This document shows, piece by piece, positions 1 to 8,523 of a stretch of DNA of 64,000 nt (position 1 is the first letter of the stretch; every line of letters starts with the position of its first letter). The notes beneath the pieces were generated by a model. It was given only the letters and a program-made list of their open reading frames with translations, was not told the origin of the DNA and searched no databases. Source of the stretch: a virus; IMG/VR virus record IMGVR_UViG_3300032213_001568, positions 1 through 64,000 of that record. The stretch is one strand, 5' to 3'. The position numbers were made by a program, and so were the translations under genes.

Positions 1-2697
1 AATGGTTCTTCGGGTACAAGTGGAAGTAGTGGTAGTTCTGGTTCCGTTGGTACGTCAGGTTCTTCAGGAAGTTCAGGTTCAAGAGGAAGTAGTGGTTCTT
101 CAGGGTCTAGTGGTAGTGTAGGAACAAGCGGAACTTCTGGTTCTTCAGGAACTTCTGGTAGTTCAGGTTCAAGTGGTTCTTCAGGTTCGGCAGGTACATC
201 AGGTGTTAATGGTAGTTCAGGAACATCAGGGACAAGTGGTTCGTCAGGTTCTAGCGGTAGCGCTGGAAGCTCAGGAAGTTCTGGTTCTGTTGGTACTTCA
301 GGAACATCTGGTTCAAGTGGAAGCTCGGGGTCATCTGGAAGCTCAGGAAGTAGTGGTTCATCAGGTACATCGGGGGCCAACGGAAGTTCAGGTACAAGTG
401 GCTCTTCAGGAAGTAGTGGTAGTTCAGGGTCATCTGGTTCTGCGGGTACATCGGGAGCTAACGGAAGTTCAGGAACATCTGGTTCAAGTGGTAGTGCTGG
501 AAGCTCAGGAAGTAGTGGTAGTTCTGGTTCCGTTGGTACGTCAGGTTCTAGCGGTTCATCAGGAAGTTCTGGCACGAGTGGAAGTTCAGGAAGTAGTGGC
601 TCATCAGGTTCTTCAGGAAGTACTGGTTCAAGAGGAACATCAGGTACTTCAGGAACATCTGGTACATCAGGTGCTAATGGAAGTAGTGGAACTTCTGGTT
701 CATCAGGTTCTAGTGGAAGTGCTGGTTCATCAGGAAGTTCAGGTTCAACTGGTACATCTGGTTCTTCAGGAACATCGGGTTCAAGTGGTAGTTCAGGAAG
801 TACAGGTTCTTCTGGTTCAAGTGGAACATCAGGTTCGTCAGGAAGTAGTGGAAGTTCCGGCTCATCAGGCTCAAGTGGGTCTGCTGGAACTTCAGGGGCT
901 AACGGAAGTTCAGGAACAAGTGGTTCTTCAGGTTCTAGCGGTAGTGCTGGAAGCTCAGGAAGTTCTGGAACATCAGGTAGTAGTGGTTCTAGTGGAAGTG
1001 CTGGTTCATCAGGAAGTGCTGGTTCATCAGGTACATCAGGTGCTAATGGAAGCAGTGGAACCTCTGGGTCAAGTGGTTCATCAGGAAGTGCTGGTTCATC
1101 AGGTTCAAGTGGAAGTTCAGGAACATCAGGAGCTAACGGAAGTTCGGGAACATCAGGGACAAGTGGTTCGTCAGGTTCTAGCGGTAGTGCTGGAAGCTCA
1201 GGAAGTACTGGTTCATCGGGTACATCAGGTGCCAATGGAAGCAGTGGAACATCTGGTTCAAGTGGTAGTTCAGGAAGTAGTGGAAGTTCTGGTAATACAG
1301 GTTCATCAGGAACGAGTGGGAGTTCAGGAACATCAGGTTCAAGCGGAAGTTCGGGCTCAAGTGGAAGTTCAGGTAATACAGGTTCTTCGGGTACAAGTGG
1401 TAGTTCAGGAACATCAGGTTCATCAGGAACTAGCGGTTCATCAGGTAGTGCTGGCTCAAGTGGAAGTTCAGGTAATACAGGTTCTTCGGGTACAAGTGGT
1501 AGTTCAGGAACATCAGGTTCTTCAGGAAGTAGTGGTAGTTCAGGTTCAGTAGGAACTAGTGGTTCTTCAGGAAGTGCGGGTAGTTCAGGGTCAAGTGGAA
1601 ATACAGGTTCATCTGGTACTAGTGGAAGTTCAGGCACATCAGGTAGTTCAGGGTCAAGCGGAAGTTCAGGTTCATCAGGTAATACTGGAAGTAGTGGAAC
1701 TAGCGGTAGTTCTGGTAGTACAGGTTCTAGTGGAAGTTCAGGTTCATCAGGTATTACAGGAAGTAGTGGAACTAGTGGTAGTTCAGGAACATCAGGTAGT
1801 AGCGGTTCATCAGGAAGTTCTGGTTCATCGGGTATTACAGGTAGTAGTGGAACGTCAGGTTCTTCGGGTACATCTGGGTCAAGTGGAAGTGCAGGGTCAT
1901 CGGGAAGTTCAGGTTCAGGCTCTTCGGGTACTAGCGGTTCATCAGGGACATCCGGTTCAAGTGGGTCGTCAGGTTCAAGTGGAAGTGCTGGGTCAAGTGG
2001 GACTAGTGGCTCTTCGGGAACGTCAGGTTCATCAGGTTCAAGTGGAAGCTCAGGTTCTTCAGGTATTACAGGAAGTAGTGGAACTAGCGGTTCTTCAGGA
2101 AGTGCCGGTTCATCAGGTAGCTCAGGTTCAGGTTCATCAGGAACAAGCGGATTAGATGGTATTAGTGGAACATCTGGTTCATCAGGTTTTGGTTCTTCAG
2201 GGACAAGTGGAAGCTCAGGAACATCAGGTTCAAGTGGTTCATCAGGTAGTTCTGGGTCATCAGGAAGTACAGGTTCAAGAGGTACTAGCGGTAGTTCGGG
2301 AACATCAGGTTCATCGGGAACAAGTGGTACTAGCGGTTCATCAGGAACATCGGGAAGTGCTGGTTCATCAGGTACTAGCGGTTCATCAGGAACATCGGGG
2401 TCAAGTGGCTCATCAGGCTCAAGTGGAACTAGCGGTAGTTCGGGGACATCAGGTTCTAGTGGAAGCTCAGGTTCTTCAGGAAGTACAGGGTCAAGAGGTA
2501 CGAGCGGAAGTTCTGGTACATCAGGTTCTAATGGAAGTAGTGGTACTAGCGGAAGTTCAGGAACGTCGGGAAGTACTGGTTCATCAGGAAGTTCAGGTTC
2601 AGGTTCTTCAGGAACTAGTGGAGCAGCAGGTGCTGCGGGTGGAACATTCACATTAGGACTTGTTTATACAACAGCAAACAATTTTAACTTTATATAA
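1..2697 (+). CDS. Gly-Ser/Thr triplet-repeat fibre protein, 5' truncated
   Basis: Frame 1 is open from the first base to a TAA at 2695-2697, so the gene begins upstream of the window; 898 residues are visible. Nearly the whole protein is Gly-X-Y triplets in which X and Y are Ser or Thr, with occasional Ala, Val, Arg, Ile or Asn (units such as GSSGTSGSSGSA and GTSGANGSS). The period slips at a few GSG sites near the C-terminus. The repeat ends in GAAGAAGG and a short hydrophobic tail containing GLVYTTANNFNF. The pattern is collagen-like in period but has almost no proline, so a classical collagen helix is uncertain. The codons for Ser and Gly vary freely while the residues stay fixed, which indicates selection on the protein. 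Open frames in other registers here encode V/Q/H-rich shadows and are not genes. Position directly before adhesin genes points to a tail fibre shaft. The high Ser/Thr content makes it a possible glycan acceptor (inference). Confidence 0.85.
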   Translation, partial: NGSSGTSGSSGSSGSVGTSGSSGSSGSRGSSGSSGSSGSVGTSGTSGSSGTSGSSGSSGSSGSAGTSGVNGSSGTSGTSGSSGSSGSAGSSGSSGSVGTSGTSGSSGSSGSSGSSGSSGSSGTSGANGSSGTSGSSGSSGSSGSSGSAGTSGANGSSGTSGSSGSAGSSGSSGSSGSVGTSGSSGSSGSSGTSGSSGSSGSSGSSGSTGSRGTSGTSGTSGTSGANGSSGTSGSSGSSGSAGSSGSSGSTGTSGSSGTSGSSGSSGSTGSSGSSGTSGSSGSSGSSGSSGSSGSAGTSGANGSSGTSGSSGSSGSAGSSGSSGTSGSSGSSGSAGSSGSAGSSGTSGANGSSGTSGSSGSSGSAGSSGSSGSSGTSGANGSSGTSGTSGSSGSSGSAGSSGSTGSSGTSGANGSSGTSGSSGSSGSSGSSGNTGSSGTSGSSGTSGSSGSSGSSGSSGNTGSSGTSGSSGTSGSSGTSGSSGSAGSSGSSGNTGSSGTSGSSGTSGSSGSSGSSGSVGTSGSSGSAGSSGSSGNTGSSGTSGSSGTSGSSGSSGSSGSSGNTGSSGTSGSSGSTGSSGSSGSSGITGSSGTSGSSGTSGSSGSSGSSGSSGITGSSGTSGSSGTSGSSGSAGSSGSSGSGSSGTSGSSGTSGSSGSSGSSGSAGSSGTSGSSGTSGSSGSSGSSGSSGITGSSGTSGSSGSAGSSGSSGSGSSGTSGLDGISGTSGSSGFGSSGTSGSSGTSGSSGSSGSSGSSGSTGSRGTSGSSGTSGSSGTSGTSGSSGTSGSAGSSGTSGSSGTSGSSGSSGSSGTSGSSGTSGSSGSSGSSGSTGSRGTSGSSGTSGSNGSSGTSGSSGTSGSTGSSGSSGSGSSGTSGAAGAAGGTFTLGLVYTTANNFNFI

Positions 2698-2705
2698 TAT
2701 TTATA
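2698..2705 (+). promoter_or_regulatory. TATTTATA motif upstream of 2734 gene
   Basis: This is one of at least 13 gene-oriented TATTTATA/TATTTATT elements in the window. Here it lies 28 nt before the ATG. It is a candidate phage promoter element. Confidence 0.3.
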
Positions 2706-2733
2706 ATAAACTAAATTAAATTATAATAATAAT

Positions 2734-3162
2734 ATGCCAGCAAATACATCACCAATTTTTACACTAACTCCAGCGGTTGAATGGGGGTTAAATATGAACG
2801 TTGCAAATACGGGTAATATGTCTGCGGGAACCGCATATCTAATATGGAGCGCTGGAACCAACGGAAGTTATGTACAAAAAATAAGATTTAGACATCAATC
2901 AACTAATACAACTAATAGTGCAGCGACTGTTGCTCGTGTTTTTATCAATAATGGTGGGGCAACTGGAACTACAGCTAATAATACAATATTTGATGAAATA
3001 ACAATTGCCGCAAATACGGTATCTCAAGTTGCTGCATCAACAAACTATGAGTTACCATTAAACTTTGCCTTACCTCCATTATATACAATATATGTTACTT
3101 TAGGTACCGCCCCAAGTGCTGGTTCATTTATTCAAGCAACTGCTATAGGAGGGGATTACTAA
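2734..3162 (+). CDS. Probable tail fibre/virion beta-sandwich protein
   Basis: A 142-residue protein with no signal peptide. It is rich in Ala, Thr, Asn and Gly in alternating hydrophobic/polar stretches typical of a small beta-sandwich such as a fibre knob or virion decoration protein. No catalytic motif is visible. It sits between the Gly-Ser/Thr fibre and three glycine-rich adhesins, and its stop codon overlaps the next start (TAATG), so it is probably translated with them. I cannot assign a named family; the structural role comes from composition and neighbours. Confidence 0.6.
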   Translation: MPANTSPIFTLTPAVEWGLNMNVANTGNMSAGTAYLIWSAGTNGSYVQKIRFRHQSTNTTNSAATVARVFINNGGATGTTANNTIFDEITIAANTVSQVAASTNYELPLNFALPPLYTIYVTLGTAPSAGSFIQATAIGGDY

Positions 3163-3338
3163 TGATTTATGACAAAATTAGATTTGAGTATGGGTCACCT
3201 GTTGAATACGGGTATAGAATCTTGGATAGTAGTGGTAACGAAATTAGAATAACTGATTTGGATGGTAATACATTAAATCTAACTCAATATGGTTATATGT
3301 GTGTGTTACCAAATCCATTACCATCATGGGCGACATAA
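3162..3338 (+). CDS. Small protein in tail fibre operon
   Basis: A 58-residue reading frame starting MIYDKIRFEYGSPVEYG and ending LPNPLPSWAT. It begins on the ATG that overlaps the previous stop (TAATG) and ends 3 nt before the next ATG, which is the spacing of a genuine operon gene. It is acidic and soluble with no recognisable domain. Location suggests a fibre-associated structural protein or a folding factor, but there is no direct evidence for either. Confidence 0.6.
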   Translation: MIYDKIRFEYGSPVEYGYRILDSSGNEIRITDLDGNTLNLTQYGYMCVLPNPLPSWAT

Positions 3339-3341
3339 TTT

Positions 3342-4247
3342 ATGATTGACTATTATCATTTAGCCGACAATCAATATCACAATCAAATCTATACTGGACC
3401 AATAGGTACCAACGCAACTTTAAGTACTTTTTTTTGGGTTAAACCAAGAGGTATTACTATGGTACATATTACAGCTATTGGTGCTGGAGGAGGAGGAGGT
3501 GCAGGTGTCGCGTCCGCAACATCAACTGCTGGTTCAGGAGGTAGCGGTGGTGGTTCAGGGGCAATAACAAGATTGACGATACCTGCAATTTTTATAACTG
3601 ATAGTTTAGAAATAACCGTTGCCGCTGGAGGTTCTGGTGGACCTACAGGTGGTGGAGCTACTGCGGGTAACACATTTGTTGATTGTGCTAGAGGTACCGA
3701 TGTTGCGGCAACTCGTTTAATACAGGCTAATGGAGGTGCAGGAGGTAGTGTCGGAAACGCGGCAGGTAATGTCGCAGGTGGAAGTGCAGGAGCCATTGGA
3801 GTAACAACAAATGCAATATACCAATCATTAGGTTCGTGGGTATCTATTGCCGGACAAACAGGTGCTAACTCAGGAGCGGGAGGAGCCGATGGTCTATCTA
3901 TTGCATTTGCAAGTTCAGGATTACCTATAACAGGTGGTGCAAGCGGTGGTGGAAAAACTGCGGCTAACGCCAATAATACTGGAGGTAGTATTACAAGTAG
4001 TGTTTTGGTTTTACCAACTATTGATGGTGGTGCCGCAGCAACTAACGGTGGTGGAGGTTATTTTTCACAAACTCCATTTTTTTCATTAGGTGGTGCTGGT
4101 GGAGGAGCAAACGCTGCGGGTACCGGAGGACGTGGAGGTAATGGAGAAATTGGTTGTGGGGGCGGAGGTGGTGGAGCAGGTCTTACTGGTGGTAATGGAC
4201 CAGGAGGTAATGGTGGGCCAGGCATGGTAATAATCACGTGTTGGTAA
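3342..4247 (+). CDS. Glycine-rich tail fibre adhesin, copy 1 of 3
   Basis: A 301-residue protein. The N-terminal 45 residues form an attachment region ending in the motif KPRGITMVHITAIGAGG. It is followed by about 240 residues with repeated poly-Gly runs (GGGGG, GGSGGG, GGAGGG), and the protein ends in GMVIITCW. It is clearly paralogous to the next two genes, sharing the GITMV...GAGGGG block near residue 40-50 and the VIIxCW terminus. Poly-glycine motifs separated by variable loops are the hallmark of distal receptor-binding adhesins such as gp38 of T2/S16-like phages, where they form a polyglycine-II lattice with receptor-contacting loops. That resemblance is compositional; homology was not tested. 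Likely role: host receptor recognition at the tail fibre tip. Confidence 0.7.
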   Translation: MIDYYHLADNQYHNQIYTGPIGTNATLSTFFWVKPRGITMVHITAIGAGGGGGAGVASATSTAGSGGSGGGSGAITRLTIPAIFITDSLEITVAAGGSGGPTGGGATAGNTFVDCARGTDVAATRLIQANGGAGGSVGNAAGNVAGGSAGAIGVTTNAIYQSLGSWVSIAGQTGANSGAGGADGLSIAFASSGLPITGGASGGGKTAANANNTGGSITSSVLVLPTIDGGAAATNGGGGYFSQTPFFSLGGAGGGANAAGTGGRGGNGEIGCGGGGGGAGLTGGNGPGGNGGPGMVIITCW

Positions 4248-4259
4248 TATATATGTAAT

Positions 4260-5144
4260 ATGAGTTTTTTATATGATTTAGCGGATACAAGATATAAGAC
4301 AAGTGTGTTCTATCAGTCAGGCAGTTGGACCAAACCACAAGGTATAACTATGGTATCTATCACGGCTATTGGTGCTGGTGGTGGAGGTCTTGGTGGGGCA
4401 ACTAGTACCTCTGGTAACACAAGACAAGGTGGTTCCGGCGGAGGTTCTGGAAATATTACAAGATTAATTATTCCTGAGATGTTTATTACTGATTCCTTAA
4501 TAATAAATATAGGTATTGGAGGTAACGGAGGGGCATCAGGTGGAGGAGTTGGAGGTAATGGTGGTAACACAACTGTTGATATGCCTGTACGAGGTAATAC
4601 TGACATATATACACGTGTTATTATCGCCTCAGGTGGAACTGGAGGTGTTTCAATCGCTCCTGGTGCTGGCGCAGCCGCTTCGGTCATTGGTGATGCGTTA
4701 TATTCAAGTATGGGTGTTTGGATGTCACTTGCGGGTGTTAATGGTGGAGGTGGAAGTGGTATTGATGGACTCTCAGTAACTTTTGCAAGTGGTGGACTAC
4801 CAATAACAGGTGGTGCTGGTGGTGGTGGAATGACTGGTAACGTAACAACACCATCTTCAGGTGGAGCAATCACAGGTGCTGGATTTGTGCCTACAAATCC
4901 TGGTGGTGTTGGTAATACCGCCTCATCAGGAGGAACTATGGGGGTATATTCAATCACCCCTTTTTATTCTCTTGGTGGTAGTGGAGGTGGAGGTGGGGGA
5001 ACAACTCCAGTTTCAGGTGGGAACGGTGGTAATGGTAATCCTGGATGTGGAGGTGGTGGAGGTGGTGCTGGCACTTCACCTACAGGTGCTGGAGGAACAG
5101 GAGGACGTGGTGGAGATGGTTTAGTAATAATACAGTGTTGGTAA
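4260..5144 (+). CDS. Glycine-rich tail fibre adhesin, copy 2 of 3
   Basis: A 294-residue paralogue of the preceding gene. The N-terminal 35 residues (MSFLYDLADTRYKT...SWTKPQGITMV) align with copy 1. The body is poly-Gly motifs interrupted by divergent Ser/Thr/Pro-rich segments, and the end is GLVIIQCW. Only 12 nt separate it from copy 1 and 10 nt from copy 3, so the three are co-transcribed. Divergence is concentrated between the glycine blocks, where receptor-binding loops would lie in a gp38-like adhesin. The function is inferred from architecture. Confidence 0.7.
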   Translation: MSFLYDLADTRYKTSVFYQSGSWTKPQGITMVSITAIGAGGGGLGGATSTSGNTRQGGSGGGSGNITRLIIPEMFITDSLIINIGIGGNGGASGGGVGGNGGNTTVDMPVRGNTDIYTRVIIASGGTGGVSIAPGAGAAASVIGDALYSSMGVWMSLAGVNGGGGSGIDGLSVTFASGGLPITGGAGGGGMTGNVTTPSSGGAITGAGFVPTNPGGVGNTASSGGTMGVYSITPFYSLGGSGGGGGGTTPVSGGNGGNGNPGCGGGGGGAGTSPTGAGGTGGRGGDGLVIIQCW

Positions 5145-5154
5145 AAATTTAATT

Positions 5155-6072
5155 ATGGATTTTGCATATAATTTAACAAATAACGCTCACAAAACGCAAA
5201 TATATCAAAGTGATGGTACATACGTTTATACTTTACCTAAAGGTATAACTATGGTCTATATCTTATGTATGGGCGCGGGAGGTGGAGGAGGAGGAGGATT
5301 TACTCGAGCCGCTGGTTCAGCTGGTGGTGGAGGTGGAGGTGGAGGAACAGGGGCTCTTACTCGTGTAGTTATACCTAAGATTTTTTTATCAGATTCTTTA
5401 ATTATATCGGTTGGTACGGGAGGACCAGGTGGTGCTGGTGGTAATCCTGCAACTGCGGGTACTGCTGGTGGTCAATCTATTGTTAGTACTAACTTAGGTG
5501 GTGCGCTGACTTTAACTAATTTATATATTGCTCAGGCTAATGGAGGTTCTGCCGGAAATCCTGGAACAGGTGCTGTGGGGGGTACAGGAGGTAATGGTGG
5601 TACTTCGACAACTAATACAGGTATGGGTATGGTATCATTGGGTACATTTACAAACAGAATTGGTATTAATGCTGGTGATGGTGGTTTCCCTGCCTCAGGA
5701 AATGTTTTATATGGTGGTGGGTCAATACCTTTTACCGCAGGAAGAGGTGGTGGTGGTATTAACGCAGCAACGCCTGGACTAGAACGAGATGGTGGTGGAA
5801 TTACTGGTAGAGGATTTGTTCCTGATTTTGCAGGCGGTACTGGAGGAAATGGAGTTGCCGGTGGAAATGGACCTAATGGAAACTTTATGATGAAACCATT
5901 TGTTTCTTTCGGTGGATGCGGTGGTGGAAGTAGTAACTCAACCACAGGTGGAAACGGTGGAAAAGGTGGACAAGGTACAGGTGGAGGTGGAGGTGGTGCT
6001 GGAACATCACCATCTAATGGAGGTGCCGGTGGTCCTGGTGGAGATGGTTTAGTAATCATAACTTGTTGGTAA
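5155..6072 (+). CDS. Glycine-rich tail fibre adhesin, copy 3 of 3
   Basis: A 305-residue paralogue. It starts MDFAYNLTNNAHKTQIYQS, then has LPKGITMVYILCMGAGGGG, long poly-Gly tracts and the terminal GLVIITCW. The conserved N- and C-terminal ends across the three copies, with a variable middle, suggest that all three attach to the same scaffold and present different tips or form a hetero-oligomer. The next gene starts 10 nt later. Alternative explanation: a family of interchangeable adhesins maintained for host-range change. Confidence 0.7.
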   Translation: MDFAYNLTNNAHKTQIYQSDGTYVYTLPKGITMVYILCMGAGGGGGGGFTRAAGSAGGGGGGGGTGALTRVVIPKIFLSDSLIISVGTGGPGGAGGNPATAGTAGGQSIVSTNLGGALTLTNLYIAQANGGSAGNPGTGAVGGTGGNGGTSTTNTGMGMVSLGTFTNRIGINAGDGGFPASGNVLYGGGSIPFTAGRGGGGINAATPGLERDGGGITGRGFVPDFAGGTGGNGVAGGNGPNGNFMMKPFVSFGGCGGGSSNSTTGGNGGKGGQGTGGGGGGAGTSPSNGGAGGPGGDGLVIITCW

Positions 6073-6081
6073 TTATATAAT

Positions 6082-6381
6082 ATGACATACGTAGAAATAT
6101 CAAATATAAACGGAACACCACCTTTTCAAATTTATTTATGTGATTATGGTGGTAATAATTGTTCTTTGGTTCAGACGGAATATGACCCTGTTTATTGGCC
6201 CGTAATTGTTTATCTTCCATTGTCTTTGATTGGGTCAAGTCAAGTGATGTGTAAAGTTATTGATGGAAATTCTTGTGAGACTTTTAATATTTTAGTTTGT
6301 CCAACACCTACACCAACACCGACTATGACAGTTACCCCAACATCAACACCTACTCCAACACCTACACCAAGTACTACTTAA
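6082..6381 (+). CDS. SprB-like domain with Thr-Pro tail
   Basis: A 99-residue protein. Residues 1-73 contain the motif NGTPPFQIYLCD, which resembles the GGTPPY core of SprB-type repeats found in Bacteroidota surface adhesins. They are followed by a Cys-containing strand and a 25-residue Thr-Pro tail (CPTPTPTPTMTVTPTS...). The first part is similar to the 73-residue product at 13899-14120 on the other strand, which has TGSTPFDIYLCLSGG. It lies immediately before the SprB-repeat fibre gene, mirroring the order in the minus-strand cassette. Probable small fibre or spike component; the Thr-Pro tail would be an extended linker. Confidence 0.55.
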   Translation: MTYVEISNINGTPPFQIYLCDYGGNNCSLVQTEYDPVYWPVIVYLPLSLIGSSQVMCKVIDGNSCETFNILVCPTPTPTPTMTVTPTSTPTPTPTPSTT

Positions 6382-6421
6382 TTTTATTATGATTTATCAT
6401 ACATAAAAATAAATTTCTTGT

Positions 6422-6429
6422 TATTTATA
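6422..6429 (+). promoter_or_regulatory. TATTTATA motif 4 nt before ATG at 6434
   Basis: The gene-oriented TATTTATA element ends exactly 4 nt before the start codon. The same spacing occurs at 14120 (minus), 44306 (minus) and 57405, which would give a leaderless transcript if this is the -10 element. Confidence 0.4.
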
Positions 6430-6433
6430 TGTA

Positions 6434-8497
6434 ATGGCACTTGGATTTCAAAATTGTTGTGATGTAGAAGATTATTTTTATGTAACAGGTATACCTGGTT
6501 CGGTTTCTGAATTTGAAATATATTATATAGAAACTGTCGAAGGTGAAACTTTATGTGGGACATATGTTGAACTACCTACATTAAACTATCAACCAATTAC
6601 TTATGATTTGGTTGGAATGACCGCACAGACAAGTTGTGCAAATTGTAATTTATTAAACCCTTGTCCGACAGGTATTATTATAGATTTTAACACTCAAAAT
6701 ACCGGTATTTTCACAACTGTTAACGAATGTAATATTAGAACTATTTTTCCGTTTTCTGCTGAATGTGTAACAACATATCCTACTATTGAAGGTATTACAG
6801 ATGGTTCAGTTGGTTTATTTGTTACGGGTGGAACACCACCCTATAGTTTCTACAGTGCAACTACTGAAACACCAATACGTATTGGTAATGATGGATTACC
6901 TATTAATAATGTTTATTCATTATTTGAAAATGTACCTGGTGGAACATACTCAATTTTAGTTCATGATTATTATGGTGATAATATTCAGATAATTGACTGT
7001 ACGATTCCTGCGGTACCTGAGCGTTTAGGTGGTATATGTTTACCTACTAATCCTGAATTTGGATTACCTAGTTCAGGTGAACTTAACTTATATATTACAG
7101 GTGGAACTTATCCATATTTTTATACGTTAAATGGAATTCCTATTGCGTTACCGCTAACAAATCTTACTGCTGATACATATACTATTATTGTAGAAGATAG
7201 TGGGGTTGACGCTTACAATCAAACCTTTACTATTTCGTGTACTTTACAAAACGCTGAAGATGTTGTTTATCCAAGTCAGTTATGTATGAGTTTTGAATAT
7301 TGTAATGTACAATTTTATTTAAATTTTGTAAGTGCTAGTACATACAATTATCGACCATTATATAGTGCGACAACACCAAGTAATATAAGTGTTACAGGTA
7401 TGACCTTATATTATGAAGATTATTGGTTATCGTCTATTCAAAATCATAATGCTCCGTTGGCAGTTCCTGGTGAATGTACACAACAAGAAACTGTTAGTTT
7501 TAATATTGGTAATATTAATAGTATACTGCCTACAGATTCTGCTTGGATTGGTGGTGGTACTTTTACTGGTGTAAATAATATCAGTGTTATTGAAGGGACT
7601 TGTGCTCAAACAACACCACCAACATTAAGTGTTCAATCAGAAAATATTTGTTCTACATCATCATGTCAAGCAAGTGCTACCATAACGGCTAACTCACCAA
7701 ATGGTGGACCATTTATTTATTTTGTTGATGATGTTCAATCAAACTCACCAATATTTGAAAATTTATGTACGGGTAGTCATATTGCTCAAGTAATTGATGG
7801 TGTGGGTAATTTAAGTAATACTGTAAGTTTTACTGTTGAAAGTAATGTACCCGCACAGGCTACCGCCTTGAGTTGTATTACATTTCCGGCTTTAAATAAC
7901 ATTGTTAATACACCAACAGGTGGTAACAAAAAATGGACTTTTAAGTTTAAACTTCAAAACATTTCCCAAGGGTGTTTAATGAGTGCTAAAGTTAGAATTA
8001 TCTATTCGTATAAAGAATGGTCACCTAATACATTAGTGACTAATCAGGTGATAACACCTTACGCTCCAAGTAATACTATACTTGCACAAACTGTCACATG
8101 GACTGAATCTACAACATTCGCTAATTTTTCAGTTCCTGAATGTTTAAGTGGACTTTATTTATCATGGCCTAATTATGTTAAAACTTATGAATCGACAAAC
8201 TTAATTAGTTTAACTAACAATACTATAATAGAATTAAATAATTTAGGATATAGTTGGAGTTGGGGTTCTCAACCCGCAACTAATCCATCATACCCTGGAT
8301 GTAAACCAAGTGTGTATGGTAGTGTTACTGTTCAGTTATTTGACTTTAAAATAAAAACCGCGGCATTATGTCCATGTCTATTACCACCAAATAATATTAC
8401 ATCAAGTATTGCTCAAGTTGGTTTAGGATATAATAATACAACACAAGCTCCTAATCTTGTTAATAATAGTCCAATAGCGCCTAATTGTACTTTTTAA
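6434..8497 (+). CDS. Fibre protein with SprB-like repeats
   Basis: A 687-residue protein beginning MALGFQNCCD, which matches the MALNFYSFSGCC start of the 824-residue minus-strand fibre (11420-13894). At least two, probably three, SprB-like repeats are readable: around residues 120-195 (TDGSVGLFVTGGTPPYSFY ... VPGGTYSILVHD), 207-280 (SSGELNLYITGGTYPYFYT ... ADTYTIIVED) and 395-475 (SCQASATITANS ... IAQVIDGVGN). SprB repeats are known from the mobile gliding adhesin of Flavobacterium. The C-terminal 210 residues are a separate Cys-containing beta-rich region. There is no signal peptide, consistent with a virion protein assembled in the cytoplasm. Likely tail fibre or side-fibre adhesin; the receptor is unknown. 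Confidence 0.6.
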   Translation: MALGFQNCCDVEDYFYVTGIPGSVSEFEIYYIETVEGETLCGTYVELPTLNYQPITYDLVGMTAQTSCANCNLLNPCPTGIIIDFNTQNTGIFTTVNECNIRTIFPFSAECVTTYPTIEGITDGSVGLFVTGGTPPYSFYSATTETPIRIGNDGLPINNVYSLFENVPGGTYSILVHDYYGDNIQIIDCTIPAVPERLGGICLPTNPEFGLPSSGELNLYITGGTYPYFYTLNGIPIALPLTNLTADTYTIIVEDSGVDAYNQTFTISCTLQNAEDVVYPSQLCMSFEYCNVQFYLNFVSASTYNYRPLYSATTPSNISVTGMTLYYEDYWLSSIQNHNAPLAVPGECTQQETVSFNIGNINSILPTDSAWIGGGTFTGVNNISVIEGTCAQTTPPTLSVQSENICSTSSCQASATITANSPNGGPFIYFVDDVQSNSPIFENLCTGSHIAQVIDGVGNLSNTVSFTVESNVPAQATALSCITFPALNNIVNTPTGGNKKWTFKFKLQNISQGCLMSAKVRIIYSYKEWSPNTLVTNQVITPYAPSNTILAQTVTWTESTTFANFSVPECLSGLYLSWPNYVKTYESTNLISLTNNTIIELNNLGYSWSWGSQPATNPSYPGCKPSVYGSVTVQLFDFKIKTAALCPCLLPPNNITSSIAQVGLGYNNTTQAPNLVNNSPIAPNCTF

Positions 8498-8523
8498 AAT
8501 TAAAAAATGAATAATTATAAGAT

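Noticed and set aside
173-2656. Long open frames in register 2 of the repeat region encoding Val/Gln/His-rich proteins
   Set aside because: They are shadows of the Gly-Ser/Thr triplet frame, which is open from base 1 to 2697 and has the sensible product.
1-2697. CRISPR array or tandem DNA repeat
   Set aside because: Repetition is at the protein level with varying codons; there are no fixed-length identical repeats with unique spacers.
3389-6059. Minus-strand Pro-rich frames opposite the glycine-rich adhesins
   Set aside because: Poly-Gly codons (GGN) read as Pro (NCC) on the other strand; the + strand adhesins are paralogous and collinear.
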